From JANQGH01 sp039030175 (GTDB lineage Bacteria; Pseudomonadota; Alphaproteobacteria; DSM-16000; Inquilinaceae), in assembly GCA_039030175.1 (NCBI GenBank), contig JBCCER010000009.1, forward strand, positions 1 through 53,296: 53,296 bases of DNA, in the 5' to 3' direction. Below the pieces are notes generated by a model. It saw only the letters and a program-made list of their open reading frames with translations. It made no database searches and was not told the DNA's origin. Below are positions 1-8,571 of the stretch, one piece after another. The translations under genes and the position numbers were made by a program. Each line of letters starts with the position of its first letter. Position 1 is the first letter of the stretch.

Positions 1-1388
1 GCCTGCGCGACGGCTGGGTGGCCCATCGCCTCGTTTTCCAGGTCGATCGAGCTGATCCACTCACCGCCCGATTTGATCAAGTCCTTCTTTCGATCCGTGA
101 TTTGCATATAGGCGTCTTTATCCACGGTCGCGACGTCGCCGGTATCGAACCATCCGTCGTCGTCGTGATTGTCGCTGTGGTCGAGCCGGTAATAGTCCGA
201 AGCGATCCATGGCCCGCGCACTTTTAAGGCGCCAAACGCGGTACCGTCATGGGGCAGCGGACGGTCATGCTCATCGACGATTTTCATTTCCACGCCATAG
301 ACCGGGCGCCCTTGCTTCATCAGCTTGCCAAATCGGGTATCGGCATCCGCGTCCTCAAGGCCCGCCTTAAGGAGGCTGACGGTGCCCAGCGGGCTCATCT
401 CCGTCATGCCCCAAGCGTGCAGCACGGTGATGTCGAACTCGTCCTGAAAAGCCTCAATCATTGATCGCGGCGCGGCCGACCCGCCGATGATCACGCGTTT
501 CAGACTCGGGATGCTATCGCCAGATTGCCGCCAATGGGCTAATAGGCCATGCCAAATGGTCGGCACACCCGCCGTGATGGTGACGCCCTCATCGCGCATC
601 AATTCGGTCAAGCTCGCCCCATCCAAACCTGGGCCGGGCATGACGAGTTTTGCACCCGTCATCGGTGCTGCGTAGGGAATGCCCCAAGCTAGCACATGAA
701 ATTGCGGTACGACCGGAAGCATCGCATCGCGTTCGGCCATCGGAATTGCAGACGGTAGGTTGAACGCGAGGGCGTGGAGCACCGTGGCCCGATGGCTGTA
801 AAGCACACCCTTGGGATCGCCCGTGGTTCCCGACGTGTAGCACAGCGCCGACGCGGCATCTTCATCTAAGGCAGGCCACTCGAACTCAGCAGAATGCGAG
901 GCGATCAGATCTTCATAGCAATGACCATTCTCGGGCGCATTCGCCGGCATGTGGTCGCGATCGGTCAAATAGACGACGTGCTTTAGAGTCGGCAGATGCT
1001 CGATCAGCTTGTCGACCAAGGGTGCGAAAGTCAGATCCACGCACAGCACCATGTCTTCGGCATGGTTGATGATGTAGGTCATCTGTGTGGGGTGAAGGCG
1101 CGGGTTGATCGTATGGATCACTGCGCCCATGCCTGAGACGGCATAGTAGAGCTCAAAATGACGATGGGTGTTCCAAGCAATGGTGGCCACCCGATCGCCC
1201 GCGCGAACGCCGAGATCGGCCAAAGCATTGGCCAACTGCTTCGACCTGATTAGGGCCTCGGCATACGTTTCCCGGTGAATGGGACCTTCGACCGTCCGCG
1301 TCACGATCTCTCTGTCACCATGCACCCCAGCTGCATGGTCGAGGATCGTGGAGACTAGCAGCGGCCGGTCCATCATGAGTCCGCGCAT
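1..1388 (-). CDS. AMP-forming fatty-acid/acyl-CoA ligase (partial, 3' end off the left edge)
   Basis: Seen: an open frame of 462 codons running off the left edge, starting at an ATG preceded by GAGAGG. The adenylate-forming family motifs are present: the phosphate loop YTSGTTGDPKG, the GWGMTEM-like segment HAWGMTEMSP, and the hinge region DRKKDLIKSGGEWIS. The extreme C-terminus with the catalytic lysine is outside the window. Known: such enzymes activate a carboxylic acid to acyl-AMP and then acyl-CoA in the cytoplasm. The start and motif layout resemble medium/long-chain fatty acyl-CoA ligases (including DmdB-like ones) more than benzoate-CoA ligase. Inferred: it is the last visible gene of the long minus-strand benzoate operon, 71 bp after the ASCH gene, and may activate a side-chain or ring-cleavage acid. 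The substrate cannot be told from sequence. Confidence 0.85.
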   Translation of the reverse strand, partial: MRGLMMDRPLLVSTILDHAAGVHGDREIVTRTVEGPIHRETYAEALIRSKQLANALADLGVRAGDRVATIAWNTHRHFELYYAVSGMGAVIHTINPRLHPTQMTYIINHAEDMVLCVDLTFAPLVDKLIEHLPTLKHVVYLTDRDHMPANAPENGHCYEDLIASHSAEFEWPALDEDAASALCYTSGTTGDPKGVLYSHRATVLHALAFNLPSAIPMAERDAMLPVVPQFHVLAWGIPYAAPMTGAKLVMPGPGLDGASLTELMRDEGVTITAGVPTIWHGLLAHWRQSGDSIPSLKRVIIGGSAAPRSMIEAFQDEFDITVLHAWGMTEMSPLGTVSLLKAGLEDADADTRFGKLMKQGRPVYGVEMKIVDEHDRPLPHDGTAFGALKVRGPWIASDYYRLDHSDNHDDDGWFDTGDVATVDKDAYMQITDRKKDLIKSGGEWISSIDLENEAMGHPAVAQ

Positions 1389-1459
1389 GGATTGCCTCTC
1401 CCTAAACGTTCTTGTTGTTGGAAGACAACGTCGCGCGATGGGACGGCCAGCGCAACCTG

Positions 1460-1942
1460 CTATTCGGGGTCAGCGGCCTCCGGTGGCCAAACGACCCTAA
1501 ACCTCTCCAGCACGACGTCCATATCGTCGCGGAAAACAAACCCCTCCCGCTCAGCTTGGCGCTGGAAGTAAGCACGATGGGCCTGCATCCACCATTCCAG
1601 GCTGCGGTCGCCCTCGCCTTCGTCCCAGGCGAACTGGGCGTCGACCTTGTCCAGAGGTTTCACCCGAACCTCCGTCGTCTTCCAGATGCAACGCGGTGTG
1701 TCGGATCCGTCGAGCACGATTATGAGGTCGCCTACTGCCGGCATCTGCTCACCGCCTTCGGTGAAATCTCTCAAAAGGCCGGCGGTGGCGCGTTTGGGCC
1801 CATCGAAGATCAGTTCCGCTAACTCGTCGCGCATCTGAGGGCTGTCTCCGCAGCTAAGCGCTTCGTAGTCGTTACCCTCGTGGCCGGCGGCTTGCTTGAA
1901 CTGGTTCCAGAAGGCGTTGATCGATTCATTCTGATCCGTCAT
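1460..1942 (-). CDS. ASCH domain-containing protein
   Basis: Seen: 160 aa. Residues about 30-60 read SCGDSPQMRDELAELIF followed by DGPKRATAGLL, the signature of the bacterial ASCH family, in which a GDSP segment precedes a G-x-K-x-A-T-A strand. Its start overlaps the end of the upstream crotonase gene by 17 bp, so translation is probably coupled. Known: ASCH is a PUA-like beta-barrel fold associated with RNA binding or, in YqfB-type members, with hydrolysis of acylated cytidine; most members are uncharacterised. Inferred: a cytoplasmic protein co-expressed with aromatic and acyl-CoA catabolism. The link to that pathway is unexplained and may be only positional. Confidence 0.8.
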   Translation of the reverse strand: MTDQNESINAFWNQFKQAAGHEGNDYEALSCGDSPQMRDELAELIFDGPKRATAGLLRDFTEGGEQMPAVGDLIIVLDGSDTPRCIWKTTEVRVKPLDKVDAQFAWDEGEGDRSLEWWMQAHRAYFQRQAEREGFVFRDDMDVVLERFRVVWPPEAADPE

Positions 1943-2717
1943 CGCCTTTTGCCTTTTGCTTCTTTGCGTCCAGAAAGGCCCGCATGCCCGCCTTGGCTTC
2001 AGGGCTGGTTTGGGCCAGGGCGGCGGCGAGGCTCTCTGTGAACAGACCTTCGCGGGGGGCCATTTCGTCGATCCGGGCGATGGCGTTCAAAATCATGTAG
2101 TTGGAAAGCGGGGCGTTGGCGACGACAGTTTCGGCCAACGCCAGGGCTCTGTCCAAGGCGCCGCCCCGATCGACGCGGTAGTGAGATAGGCCGAGGGCGA
2201 GGCCTTCTTCGGACTCATAGTTCCGGCCGGTCAGCATCATTTCGACCATGCGACCCTGGCCGATGGTGCGTGCGACCCGCACGCTGCCACCACCGCCGAC
2301 GAAGATGCCCCGCCGTCCCTCCGGCAGCCCATAGAAGGTCGATGTGTCGGCAACCCGCACATGGGTCGCCAGAGCAAGCTCCAACCCGCCGCCGATCACA
2401 GCGCCGTGCAGGGCGGCGATCACCGGCAGGCCGCCGAACTGGATCTTGTCGAATGTCGCGTGCCAGCGCTGGCTGTGTTTCATTACAGCAACGGCCTCCC
2501 GGTGCGAATGTTCGCTAAGGTCAAGACCAGCGCAGAAATGCTCGCCTGCACCGGCCAGCACGATGGCCTTGGTTCGGTCAGGGGGGCTGGAAAAGACCTT
2601 GTCGAGTTCCGCGATCATCACGTCGTTGACCGCATTGCGCTTTTGAGGCCGATTGAGCGTGACGACGGCGATCGGTCCGCGCGCTTCGACCAACAATGTT
2701 TCGAATTCCCCAGTCAC
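1926..2717 (-). CDS. Enoyl-CoA hydratase/isomerase (crotonase) family protein
   Basis: Seen: 263 aa of crotonase fold. The CoA and oxyanion-hole segments are GEHFCAGLDLSEH (near residue 60) and HGAVIGGGLELALATH (near 105), followed by LPEGRRGIFVGGGGS. The start is a GTG that overlaps the TGA of the thioesterase gene as GTGA, so the two are translationally coupled. Known: the family hydrates, isomerises or cleaves acyl-CoA thioesters. Inferred: a beta-oxidation-like step on a CoA intermediate of aromatic degradation. The exact reaction is not assignable, since the two usual hydratase glutamates cannot be placed confidently by eye. Confidence 0.85.
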   Translation of the reverse strand: MTGEFETLLVEARGPIAVVTLNRPQKRNAVNDVMIAELDKVFSSPPDRTKAIVLAGAGEHFCAGLDLSEHSHREAVAVMKHSQRWHATFDKIQFGGLPVIAALHGAVIGGGLELALATHVRVADTSTFYGLPEGRRGIFVGGGGSVRVARTIGQGRMVEMMLTGRNYESEEGLALGLSHYRVDRGGALDRALALAETVVANAPLSNYMILNAIARIDEMAPREGLFTESLAAALAQTSPEAKAGMRAFLDAKKQKAKGDDGSE

Positions 2718-3151
2718 GGCGCGTTTGCCGGAATGTCCGCGTCAATCATGAAGCGCTTCATGCGGTTGGCCAGGTCGTCTGGAATCCGAGCTGATTTCAG
2801 CTTGTCGAGATCCGTGTAGACCACGGTCAATTTGACCTCCAGCCTCTTTTCGTTCTCGCAAGCGCCGGTAATCGTCAGATCGATCGCGCTACGGCCTACC
2901 TTCAAGACATGCATCGAAAGGCGCAGGACATCGCCCATCCGGCTTGGCCGTTGAAAGTGAACCTTGATGTCGACCAGCGGTGTCCCGCGCCGCTGTTTGA
3001 AATGCATCTCGGGCCAGGGCATCTCCAAGGGGCCGGCGAACCAGTCCTCGACGATCTGGTTGAACATGATGAAATAGCGCGGATAGAAGACGATGCCGGC
3101 GACGTCGCAATGCTCAAATCGGATCGGAAAGTCGACATCGAAGCTGGGCAT
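2714..3151 (-). CDS. Hotdog-fold acyl-CoA thioesterase (4-hydroxybenzoyl-CoA thioesterase-like)
   Basis: Seen: 145 aa, the usual length of a single hotdog domain. Near the N-terminus RFEHCDVAGIVFYPRYF carries Asp16 in the place of the catalytic Asp of the 4HBT family, followed by the long helix with MFNQIVEDWF. It begins with ATG overlapping the MBL gene stop (ATGA). Known: 4HBT-type enzymes hydrolyse aromatic or short-chain acyl-CoA in the cytoplasm; box gene clusters often carry a thioesterase thought to release CoA from dead-end benzoyl-CoA analogues. Inferred: the same salvage role here, supported by the operon with benzoate-CoA ligase. The substrate is not proven. Confidence 0.85.
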   Translation of the reverse strand: MPSFDVDFPIRFEHCDVAGIVFYPRYFIMFNQIVEDWFAGPLEMPWPEMHFKQRRGTPLVDIKVHFQRPSRMGDVLRLSMHVLKVGRSAIDLTITGACENEKRLEVKLTVVYTDLDKLKSARIPDDLANRMKRFMIDADIPANAP

Positions 3152-4215
3152 CAGGACGGTTCCATTTCGTCCGACAGGCTGATCGTTGGGCGGCGGGTCG
3201 CATAGCGGCGAACTTCTCCATCATCGACCGGCTCCAGATATCCGCGCTTGGCCAGATAGACGAGGTGGGCGACCGCCTCGCCCAAGGCAAAGACGAGTTG
3301 ATGGTCGTCCATCTCGCGCTCGAACAGGACCGGCAGCAAATCCGTGGCCGTTTGCGGCGTGTCCACACAGGCGGAAAGGGCGGCGTTCAGCCGATGCTCA
3401 TGATGGTCGGCCAGTTCCGTCAGGCGTTGGGGCACGCCGGTAAACGGGATGCGATGGCCGGGCAGGGCCAACGTATCGTCCGGCAGCCAAGCGAAGTTTT
3501 GCAGGCTGGTCAGAAAGTCGTGCAGCGGGTCGGTGTCCTGCCGGACCCAAAGCACCGAGATGTTGGGTGTGATCTTGGGCAGTATCTGATCCACCGACAG
3601 CAGTAGATGTTCACTCTCGCACCAAAGGGTGGCGAGACTGGGTGAATGGCCGCTGCCCATGACCACACGCCATTGCCGTCCGCCGATGTTCAGAACGTCG
3701 CCAGCCGCCAGCGGTTCGATCTCGTCGACGATCGGCTCGATCCGGTTGCTGTAGGTGTTCCCATGATTTGCCAAGCGCCCAAGGGTGGTCGCATCGAGCC
3801 CGTGATGGCGGAAGAATGCCTGCTGGCCAGCCACGAATTCAGCGTCGCTTCTTGTGCCGATATGGCGCGCCAATTCCCATTCCGTCGGCGGCATGGCGAC
3901 CGGCGCACTGGTGCGCTTGGAGAGATAGCCTGACAAGCCGGCATGGTCCGGATGAAAGTGCGTCGCGATAATGCGGTTGATAGGACGGCCCGCCAGATGG
4001 GTGGTCAGGGCCGTTTCCCACAACTGCTTGACCGTGTCGGTCGACATTCCCGTATCGACGATCACCCAGCCATCGCCATCGTCCAGTACCCAGAGATTGA
4101 CGTGGTTCAGCGCGAAGGGCAGGGGCATCTGCAGCCAGAACACCCCGTCGACGACCTCGGTGGGGATACCTTGGACGGGCCGTTCGAACAGCGTCGTGGT
4201 GGTCGCGTCGCGCAT
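3151..4215 (-). CDS. MBL-fold metallo-hydrolase
   Basis: Seen: 354 aa with the metallo-beta-lactamase signature THFHPDH at residues 85-91 (H86, H88, D90, H91 as metal ligands), a downstream VVMGSGHSPS histidine motif and a LALPGHRIPF motif. The C-terminal third is helical, as in the larger hydrolases of this superfamily. ATG start; the stop shares bases with the thioesterase start. Known: the fold covers glyoxalase II-like thioesterases, lactonases and phosphodiesterases. Inferred: a cytoplasmic thioester or lactone hydrolase in the benzoate operon, next to two other hydrolases. No signal peptide is visible. Which thioester it cleaves is unknown. Confidence 0.85.
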   Translation of the reverse strand: MRDATTTTLFERPVQGIPTEVVDGVFWLQMPLPFALNHVNLWVLDDGDGWVIVDTGMSTDTVKQLWETALTTHLAGRPINRIIATHFHPDHAGLSGYLSKRTSAPVAMPPTEWELARHIGTRSDAEFVAGQQAFFRHHGLDATTLGRLANHGNTYSNRIEPIVDEIEPLAAGDVLNIGGRQWRVVMGSGHSPSLATLWCESEHLLLSVDQILPKITPNISVLWVRQDTDPLHDFLTSLQNFAWLPDDTLALPGHRIPFTGVPQRLTELADHHEHRLNAALSACVDTPQTATDLLPVLFEREMDDHQLVFALGEAVAHLVYLAKRGYLEPVDDGEVRRYATRRPTISLSDEMEPS

Positions 4216-4218
4216 GGT

Positions 4219-4977
4219 TCAAAGCTCTTCGATAAAGCGAACCATCGCGTGCCGCGTCGCGGCTTCCTGGTCGCGGTGAGGGGAATGTCTACAATCGGGT
4301 AGCACCAGAGTGTCGACAGGTCCACCCGATTGGGCAGCGATGGTTTCAACCTGGGCGAGCGTCCCGTATTCGTCATCGGCGCCCTGAATCACCAGGGAGG
4401 GGCAGGTAATCGAGGGCAAAACCTCCTCAATGTTCCAGGCCCGAAAGTCCGGATGCAGCCAGATGTCGTTCCAGCCCCAGAACGTGTTGTCCGGATCGTC
4501 GTGATAGCGGCCCAGCTTGGCGCCGAGATCCGTGGTTTCGTATGTGATTTTTGCCTTGGCGATGCTGTCGACCGTGAGGTCTTCGACGAAGACGTGGGGC
4601 GCTTCCAGGATCAGGCCGCGCACGGACCGTTCGCCGGCCCCGGCATGGATCAGCGCGATCGATGCGCCGTCGGAATGGCCGATCAGGATGGGGTTTTCGA
4701 CTTGTAGCTCGTCGAGGAGCTCGGGCAACGCGTGCAGTGCTTCGTCATGCATGTAACGCACCGCGCGCGGCCCGGCGATTGGGTCCGATTTGCCGTAGCC
4801 ATAGCGCGAATAGACGATGGTTGGGCATCGTGTGGCGGCTGCGACCGACGCCGGAAAGTCCTTCCACAAGGCTGTCGACCCCAGACCTTCGTGTAAGAAG
4901 ACCAGGGCAGGGCGATCGGCATCGCCGGGGATATGGGCGACCTCGAGCCGATGGCCGCGCACGGTTCGAAAAGGCAC
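4219..4977 (-). CDS. Alpha/beta-fold hydrolase
   Basis: Seen: 252 aa. An oxyanion-hole segment FLHEGLGS lies at residues 27-34, the nucleophile elbow GHSDG at 100-104 (Ser102), and a candidate catalytic His in DCRHSPH near the C-terminus. The start is GTG, right after the livF TAG stop; its own stop is three bases before the MBL start. Known: related proteins in aromatic clusters act as enol-lactone hydrolases, meta-cleavage hydrolases or thioesterases; a lactone hydrolase has been proposed in box clusters. Inferred: a hydrolase for a lactone or ester by-product of benzoyl-CoA epoxide chemistry. The assignment beyond the fold is open. Confidence 0.85.
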   Translation of the reverse strand: MPFRTVRGHRLEVAHIPGDADRPALVFLHEGLGSTALWKDFPASVAAATRCPTIVYSRYGYGKSDPIAGPRAVRYMHDEALHALPELLDELQVENPILIGHSDGASIALIHAGAGERSVRGLILEAPHVFVEDLTVDSIAKAKITYETTDLGAKLGRYHDDPDNTFWGWNDIWLHPDFRAWNIEEVLPSITCPSLVIQGADDEYGTLAQVETIAAQSGGPVDTLVLPDCRHSPHRDQEAATRHAMVRFIEEL

Positions 4978-4980
4978 GGC

Positions 4981-5736
4981 CTAGACCCCCAAATGTCGAT
5001 GTTTCAGGTCGGGTTGGGCGTTGAGGTCGGCGCTGGTTCCCTCGAACACCACGCTGCCCTTGACCAGAATGACGTTACGGTCGGTGATCGCAGACACCGC
5101 AGCGACGTTTTTGTCGACGATAAGCGTCGCGATACCCGTATCGCGAACCAGCCGAATGATGCGCCAGATCTCTTTGCGGATCAGCGGCGCCAAGCCCTCC
5201 GTCGCTTCGTCCAGGATCAGGAGGCGCGGGTTTGTCAACAGTGCGCGGCCTATGGCCAGCATCTGCTGTTCACCGCCGGAAAGCTGATCGCCGGCGTGGC
5301 CCAGCCGCTCGGCCAGCCGCTTGAACGTGTCCAGCACCCGCTCAAGCGTCCAGTCCATGGTGCCGTCGGTCGACGGGCGGGCTGCCATCACCAGATTTTC
5401 CTGAACCGAAAGATTGCCGAAGATCCCGCGCCCTTCGGGCACATAGGCAACGCCGGTACGGGCGATCTGAAACGAAGGTTTTGCTGTCAGATCCCGACCG
5501 TCGGCAAGGATGCGACCACTTTTGATCGGCACGATCCCCATCATTGACCGGATCAGTGTCGATTTGCCCATCCCGTTCCGACCCATGAGGCCGACGGTTT
5601 CGCCCGGCCGGACTTTGAAATCGACACCATGCAAAATGTGGCTCGCGCCATAGAAGGTGTGGATGCCAAGGGCCTCTAGCGCCGGCGGCCGACCGTCAGC
5701 CAATGCAGGGCGTGTGTCCAGCGCGAGATCAGACAT
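4981..5736 (-). CDS. livF: Branched-chain/aromatic-acid ABC transporter ATP-binding protein LivF type
   Basis: Seen: 251 aa with Walker A GRNGMGKST, signature LSGGEQQM and Walker B LLILDEATEGLAP, the TEGLAP ending being characteristic of LivF. The start is chosen at the ATG that overlaps the livG stop (ATGTCTGA) because GGGGAGG lies 6-7 bases upstream; a longer frame beginning at TTG is less likely. Known: LivF pairs with LivG to energise a LivHM permease at the inner face of the membrane. Inferred from context with benzoate-CoA ligase: part of a benzoate or related aromatic carboxylate importer rather than an amino-acid importer. Confidence 0.93.
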   Translation of the reverse strand: MSDLALDTRPALADGRPPALEALGIHTFYGASHILHGVDFKVRPGETVGLMGRNGMGKSTLIRSMMGIVPIKSGRILADGRDLTAKPSFQIARTGVAYVPEGRGIFGNLSVQENLVMAARPSTDGTMDWTLERVLDTFKRLAERLGHAGDQLSGGEQQMLAIGRALLTNPRLLILDEATEGLAPLIRKEIWRIIRLVRDTGIATLIVDKNVAAVSAITDRNVILVKGSVVFEGTSADLNAQPDLKHRHLGV

Positions 5737-6490
5737 CGTCGTCCTCCCCGCCAAGATAGGCCTCGCGGACGGCCTCGCTTGAGCGGATGACCTCCGGCGT
5801 TCCGCTTTCCAGTACCTGTCCGTTCACCATCACGGTCAGTTGGTCGGCGACAGAAAACACCACGTCCATATCGTGTTCGACCAGAATGACGGCATGGCCG
5901 GGCACCAGGCTTTTCAAGAGACCGACCATGCGTTCGGTTTCTTCGGGCCCCATCCCGGCCAGCGGCTCGTCAAGCAGCAGGGCGCTGGGTTTGGTCGCCA
6001 ATGTCATGGCGATTTCCAGCTGGCGCTGCTCGCCATGGCTGAGGGCGGACGCCGGGCGGCCGTCATCGTTGGCTGCAAGGCCCACGCGATCGAGAGCGGC
6101 GCGCGCCTGATCGATCAGGTCCCGCCGTTTGGTGGCCGATGTCAGCGCGCCGACCAGCCCGGTCTGTCGCGACTGTGCGGCCAGGCGAACATTTTCCAGC
6201 GCCGTCATTTCGGCCAGGATGTTGGTTTTCTGATACGACCGGCCGATGCCCTTTTGGGAAATGCGGTCGGCGCGCAGGCCCGCAATATTCTCATCATTCA
6301 GATAGATGGCGCCGCTCGTCGGCTTCAAATCGCCCGAGAGCATATTGATCAACGTCGTCTTGCCGGCCCCGTTCGGCCCGATCACTGCATGAAGCGACCC
6401 GACCGGAAAGCTGAGGGACACGTCCGCGACCGCGCGCAGTCCGCCAAAGCTTTTCGACAGCACCTCGGTTCGAAGCAAGGCGTCCGTCAT
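5729..6490 (-). CDS. livG: ABC transporter ATP-binding protein LivG type
   Basis: Seen: 253 aa with Walker A GPNGAGKTT, signature LSHGEQRQLEIAM and Walker B LLLDEPLAGMGPEE, the features that separate LivG from LivF. ATG overlaps the livM stop (ATGA). Known: LivG is the second nucleotide-binding subunit of HAAT-family importers. Its neighbours livF, livM and livH complete the transporter, all co-directional and overlapping, so this is one transcript. Confidence 0.93.
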   Translation of the reverse strand: MTDALLRTEVLSKSFGGLRAVADVSLSFPVGSLHAVIGPNGAGKTTLINMLSGDLKPTSGAIYLNDENIAGLRADRISQKGIGRSYQKTNILAEMTALENVRLAAQSRQTGLVGALTSATKRRDLIDQARAALDRVGLAANDDGRPASALSHGEQRQLEIAMTLATKPSALLLDEPLAGMGPEETERMVGLLKSLVPGHAVILVEHDMDVVFSVADQLTVMVNGQVLESGTPEVIRSSEAVREAYLGGEDDDV

Positions 6491-7605
6491 GCCGCGCGCT
6501 CCGCATCGGTTTGACCGGAGATCCGCGCGGAACGCCTGCGATTGGCCAGGTCTTCGATCAGGCCGGACAGGCCGCGCGGCACCACGATCACGATTGCGAT
6601 GATGACCACGCCCTCGACCAGCAGGTAGTAGTCGGTCGCGGCTCTCAGCGGGTCCATGTCCGTGAGGCCAATCGCGTTGGTCAGGACCACGGTTTCCTCA
6701 ATGGCAATCTCGGCCAATTCGCGCAGCGCCTCCAGCGCCAACGCGCCTAGAATCGGGCCGTAAAGCGTGCCCATACCGCCGAGAATCACCATCAACAGGA
6801 TCTCGGCCGACATGTGCCAGCTTGCCAGCTCCGGGTTCACGAACAGGCTTTGCACCGCCCACAGATAGCCCGCCAGGCCGCCAAACATGCCGGCGATCAC
6901 GAAGCTTGCCAGCTTGTAGGTATAGACCGGATAGCCGAGCGCCCGCATCCGATGCTCGTTGACCCGAATGCCCTGAATGACGTGGCCGAACAGCGATTTG
7001 AGGAGGCCGGCCAGCAGCAGGTAGACCACCAGCATGATACCGAGGGTCACATAGTAGAAGGTGAAGGGCGCCCTCGCGCCACCATCGACGAGTTGATAGC
7101 GGTCACGCAACTCCGGTAGGTCGACACCGAGCGCGTCGAGCGTCGGCGCGGCGTTGATGTAGACACCGTCCGGGCTGCCGCCCAGCGGTGTATCGTGGAA
7201 CAAAAAGAACACCATCTGCCCGAAGGCCAGCGTGACCATCAGGAAGAAGATGCCCTTGGTCCGCAGGGACAAGGCACCGATGATTAGGGCAGCCACACCA
7301 GTTACGACCATGGCGGCCGGCAAGGTCCACCACAAACTTGCGGCCGTGAAACCGGGTGTGAACATGTAAACCGAATAGGCGGCGAGCCCGAAGAAGGCGG
7401 CGTGTCCAAGGCTGACCAAGCCGGTGAACCCGACCAGCAGGTTGAGGCTCATCGCCAGGATGGCGAAGATCATCACCTTGGTGCCGAGCTGCACATAAAA
7501 CGTGCTGCCGACCAGCGGAAACAGCGCGAAAACGGCAAGGCCAAGCAGCAGGAAGATGCGGACCGGTCCCGAGGTTCCGCTGGTGGATGTTCCAAGGCCG
7601 CTCAT
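6487..7605 (-). CDS. livM: ABC transporter permease LivM type
   Basis: Seen: 372 aa and about nine to ten hydrophobic segments. The family core includes LLVGFTGLVSLGHAAFFGL and the EAA-like loop with EHRMRALGYPVYTYKL, and a downstream ILGGMGTLYGPILGA motif. The chosen ATG overlaps the livH stop as ATGA; an upstream in-frame ATG at 7641 would add 12 residues inside livH and is less likely. Known: LivM and LivH form the membrane channel of HAAT importers. Inferred: inner-membrane channel for benzoate or another aromatic acid. Confidence 0.93.
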   Translation of the reverse strand: MSGLGTSTSGTSGPVRIFLLLGLAVFALFPLVGSTFYVQLGTKVMIFAILAMSLNLLVGFTGLVSLGHAAFFGLAAYSVYMFTPGFTAASLWWTLPAAMVVTGVAALIIGALSLRTKGIFFLMVTLAFGQMVFFLFHDTPLGGSPDGVYINAAPTLDALGVDLPELRDRYQLVDGGARAPFTFYYVTLGIMLVVYLLLAGLLKSLFGHVIQGIRVNEHRMRALGYPVYTYKLASFVIAGMFGGLAGYLWAVQSLFVNPELASWHMSAEILLMVILGGMGTLYGPILGALALEALRELAEIAIEETVVLTNAIGLTDMDPLRAATDYYLLVEGVVIIAIVIVVPRGLSGLIEDLANRRRSARISGQTDAERAA

Positions 7606-8492
7606 CAGGCCGGCCGTCCAAACAGGCCAGTTGGCCGCCATAGCAGCACGATCGCCATTAGCAGGTAGATCGACATCCCGGCGGCTTCAGGCACGATCAC
7701 CTTGGCGAATGTATCGACAAAGCCGATCAGCAAGGCGCCGAAGAAGGCACCTTTGACCGAACCGATGCCGCCGATCACCACGACAACGAACGAGATGATC
7801 AGATAGCGGCCGCTGATGCCCGGCTCGACCGAAGCCACGGGCGCCTCAAGCAGCCCGGCCAACGCGGCCAATCCGGTGCCGAGACCGAAGACGGCGGCGT
7901 AGACAAAGGTGATGTTGATGCCGAGAGCCTGGACCATCTCGCGATTGTAGGCGCCGGCGCGGATCATCATGCCCAGGCGTGTTCGCGCGATCAGCCAGTA
8001 AAGCCCGACCGCGACCAGAAGGCAGATCACCGAGATCGCTAGCCGATAGGCCGGGTAGGATTGTACGCCGAGCAGCGGGATGGAGAAATCCAACACCTCT
8101 GGCATCAGGGCGCGGTGCGTGTCTTCGCCGAACATCATGCCCCTGACCTCTTCAAAGATCAGGATCAGGCCGAACGTCAAAAGAACCTGATAGAGGTGAT
8201 CGCGTTCGTAGAAGAACCGGAACAGAAGCCGCTCCAAGACGAACCCAAGCGCGACGCCGGCCGCGATGCCTACAGGCAGGGATATCCAGAACGATCCTGT
8301 TGCGTCGGCCACCGTATAGGCGGCGTAGGCGCCAACCATGTAGAAGCTGCCATGGGCGAGATTGATAATGCCCATAATGCCGAAGATCAGGGTCAGACCA
8401 CTGGCGATCAGAAACAGCAGCAAGCCCTGTTGGACCGCGTTGAGAAGCTGCACCAGGAAGATTGCCGGGTCGGCAAAAACGTCGAAGCTCAT
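7605..8492 (-). CDS. livH: ABC transporter permease LivH type
   Basis: Seen: 295 aa, hydrophobic throughout. The LivH signature FGIMGIINLAHGSFYMVGAY is near residue 45, and VVVIGGIGSVKGAFFGA is near 250. It is preceded by a strong hairpin with a T run (8514-8550) that separates it from the binding-protein gene, which would lower its expression relative to that protein. Known role: channel subunit of the HAAT importer. Confidence 0.93.
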   Translation of the reverse strand: MSFDVFADPAIFLVQLLNAVQQGLLLFLIASGLTLIFGIMGIINLAHGSFYMVGAYAAYTVADATGSFWISLPVGIAAGVALGFVLERLLFRFFYERDHLYQVLLTFGLILIFEEVRGMMFGEDTHRALMPEVLDFSIPLLGVQSYPAYRLAISVICLLVAVGLYWLIARTRLGMMIRAGAYNREMVQALGINITFVYAAVFGLGTGLAALAGLLEAPVASVEPGISGRYLIISFVVVVIGGIGSVKGAFFGALLIGFVDTFAKVIVPEAAGMSIYLLMAIVLLWRPTGLFGRPA

Positions 8493-8513
8493 CGGGCAGG
8501 CTCTAGGGGGGAG

Positions 8514-8550
8514 AAAAAGCCGGCGGGGCCGGTTTGTTGCCGGCCCCGCC
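8514..8550 (-). terminator. Terminator-like attenuator between SBP gene and livH
   Basis: Seen on the minus strand: an 11-bp perfect stem (GGCGGGGCCGG with CCGGCCCCGCC, plus-strand arms 8522-8532 and 8540-8550), a 7-base loop, then GGC and five T. It lies 22 bases after the SBP stop and 22 bases before the livH start. Known: such intercistronic terminators let the binding protein be made in excess over the membrane subunits. Inferred: partial termination here, since livH has no other obvious promoter. Confidence 0.75.
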
Positions 8551-8571
8551 TAAACTAACGAGCTGTTTTGC

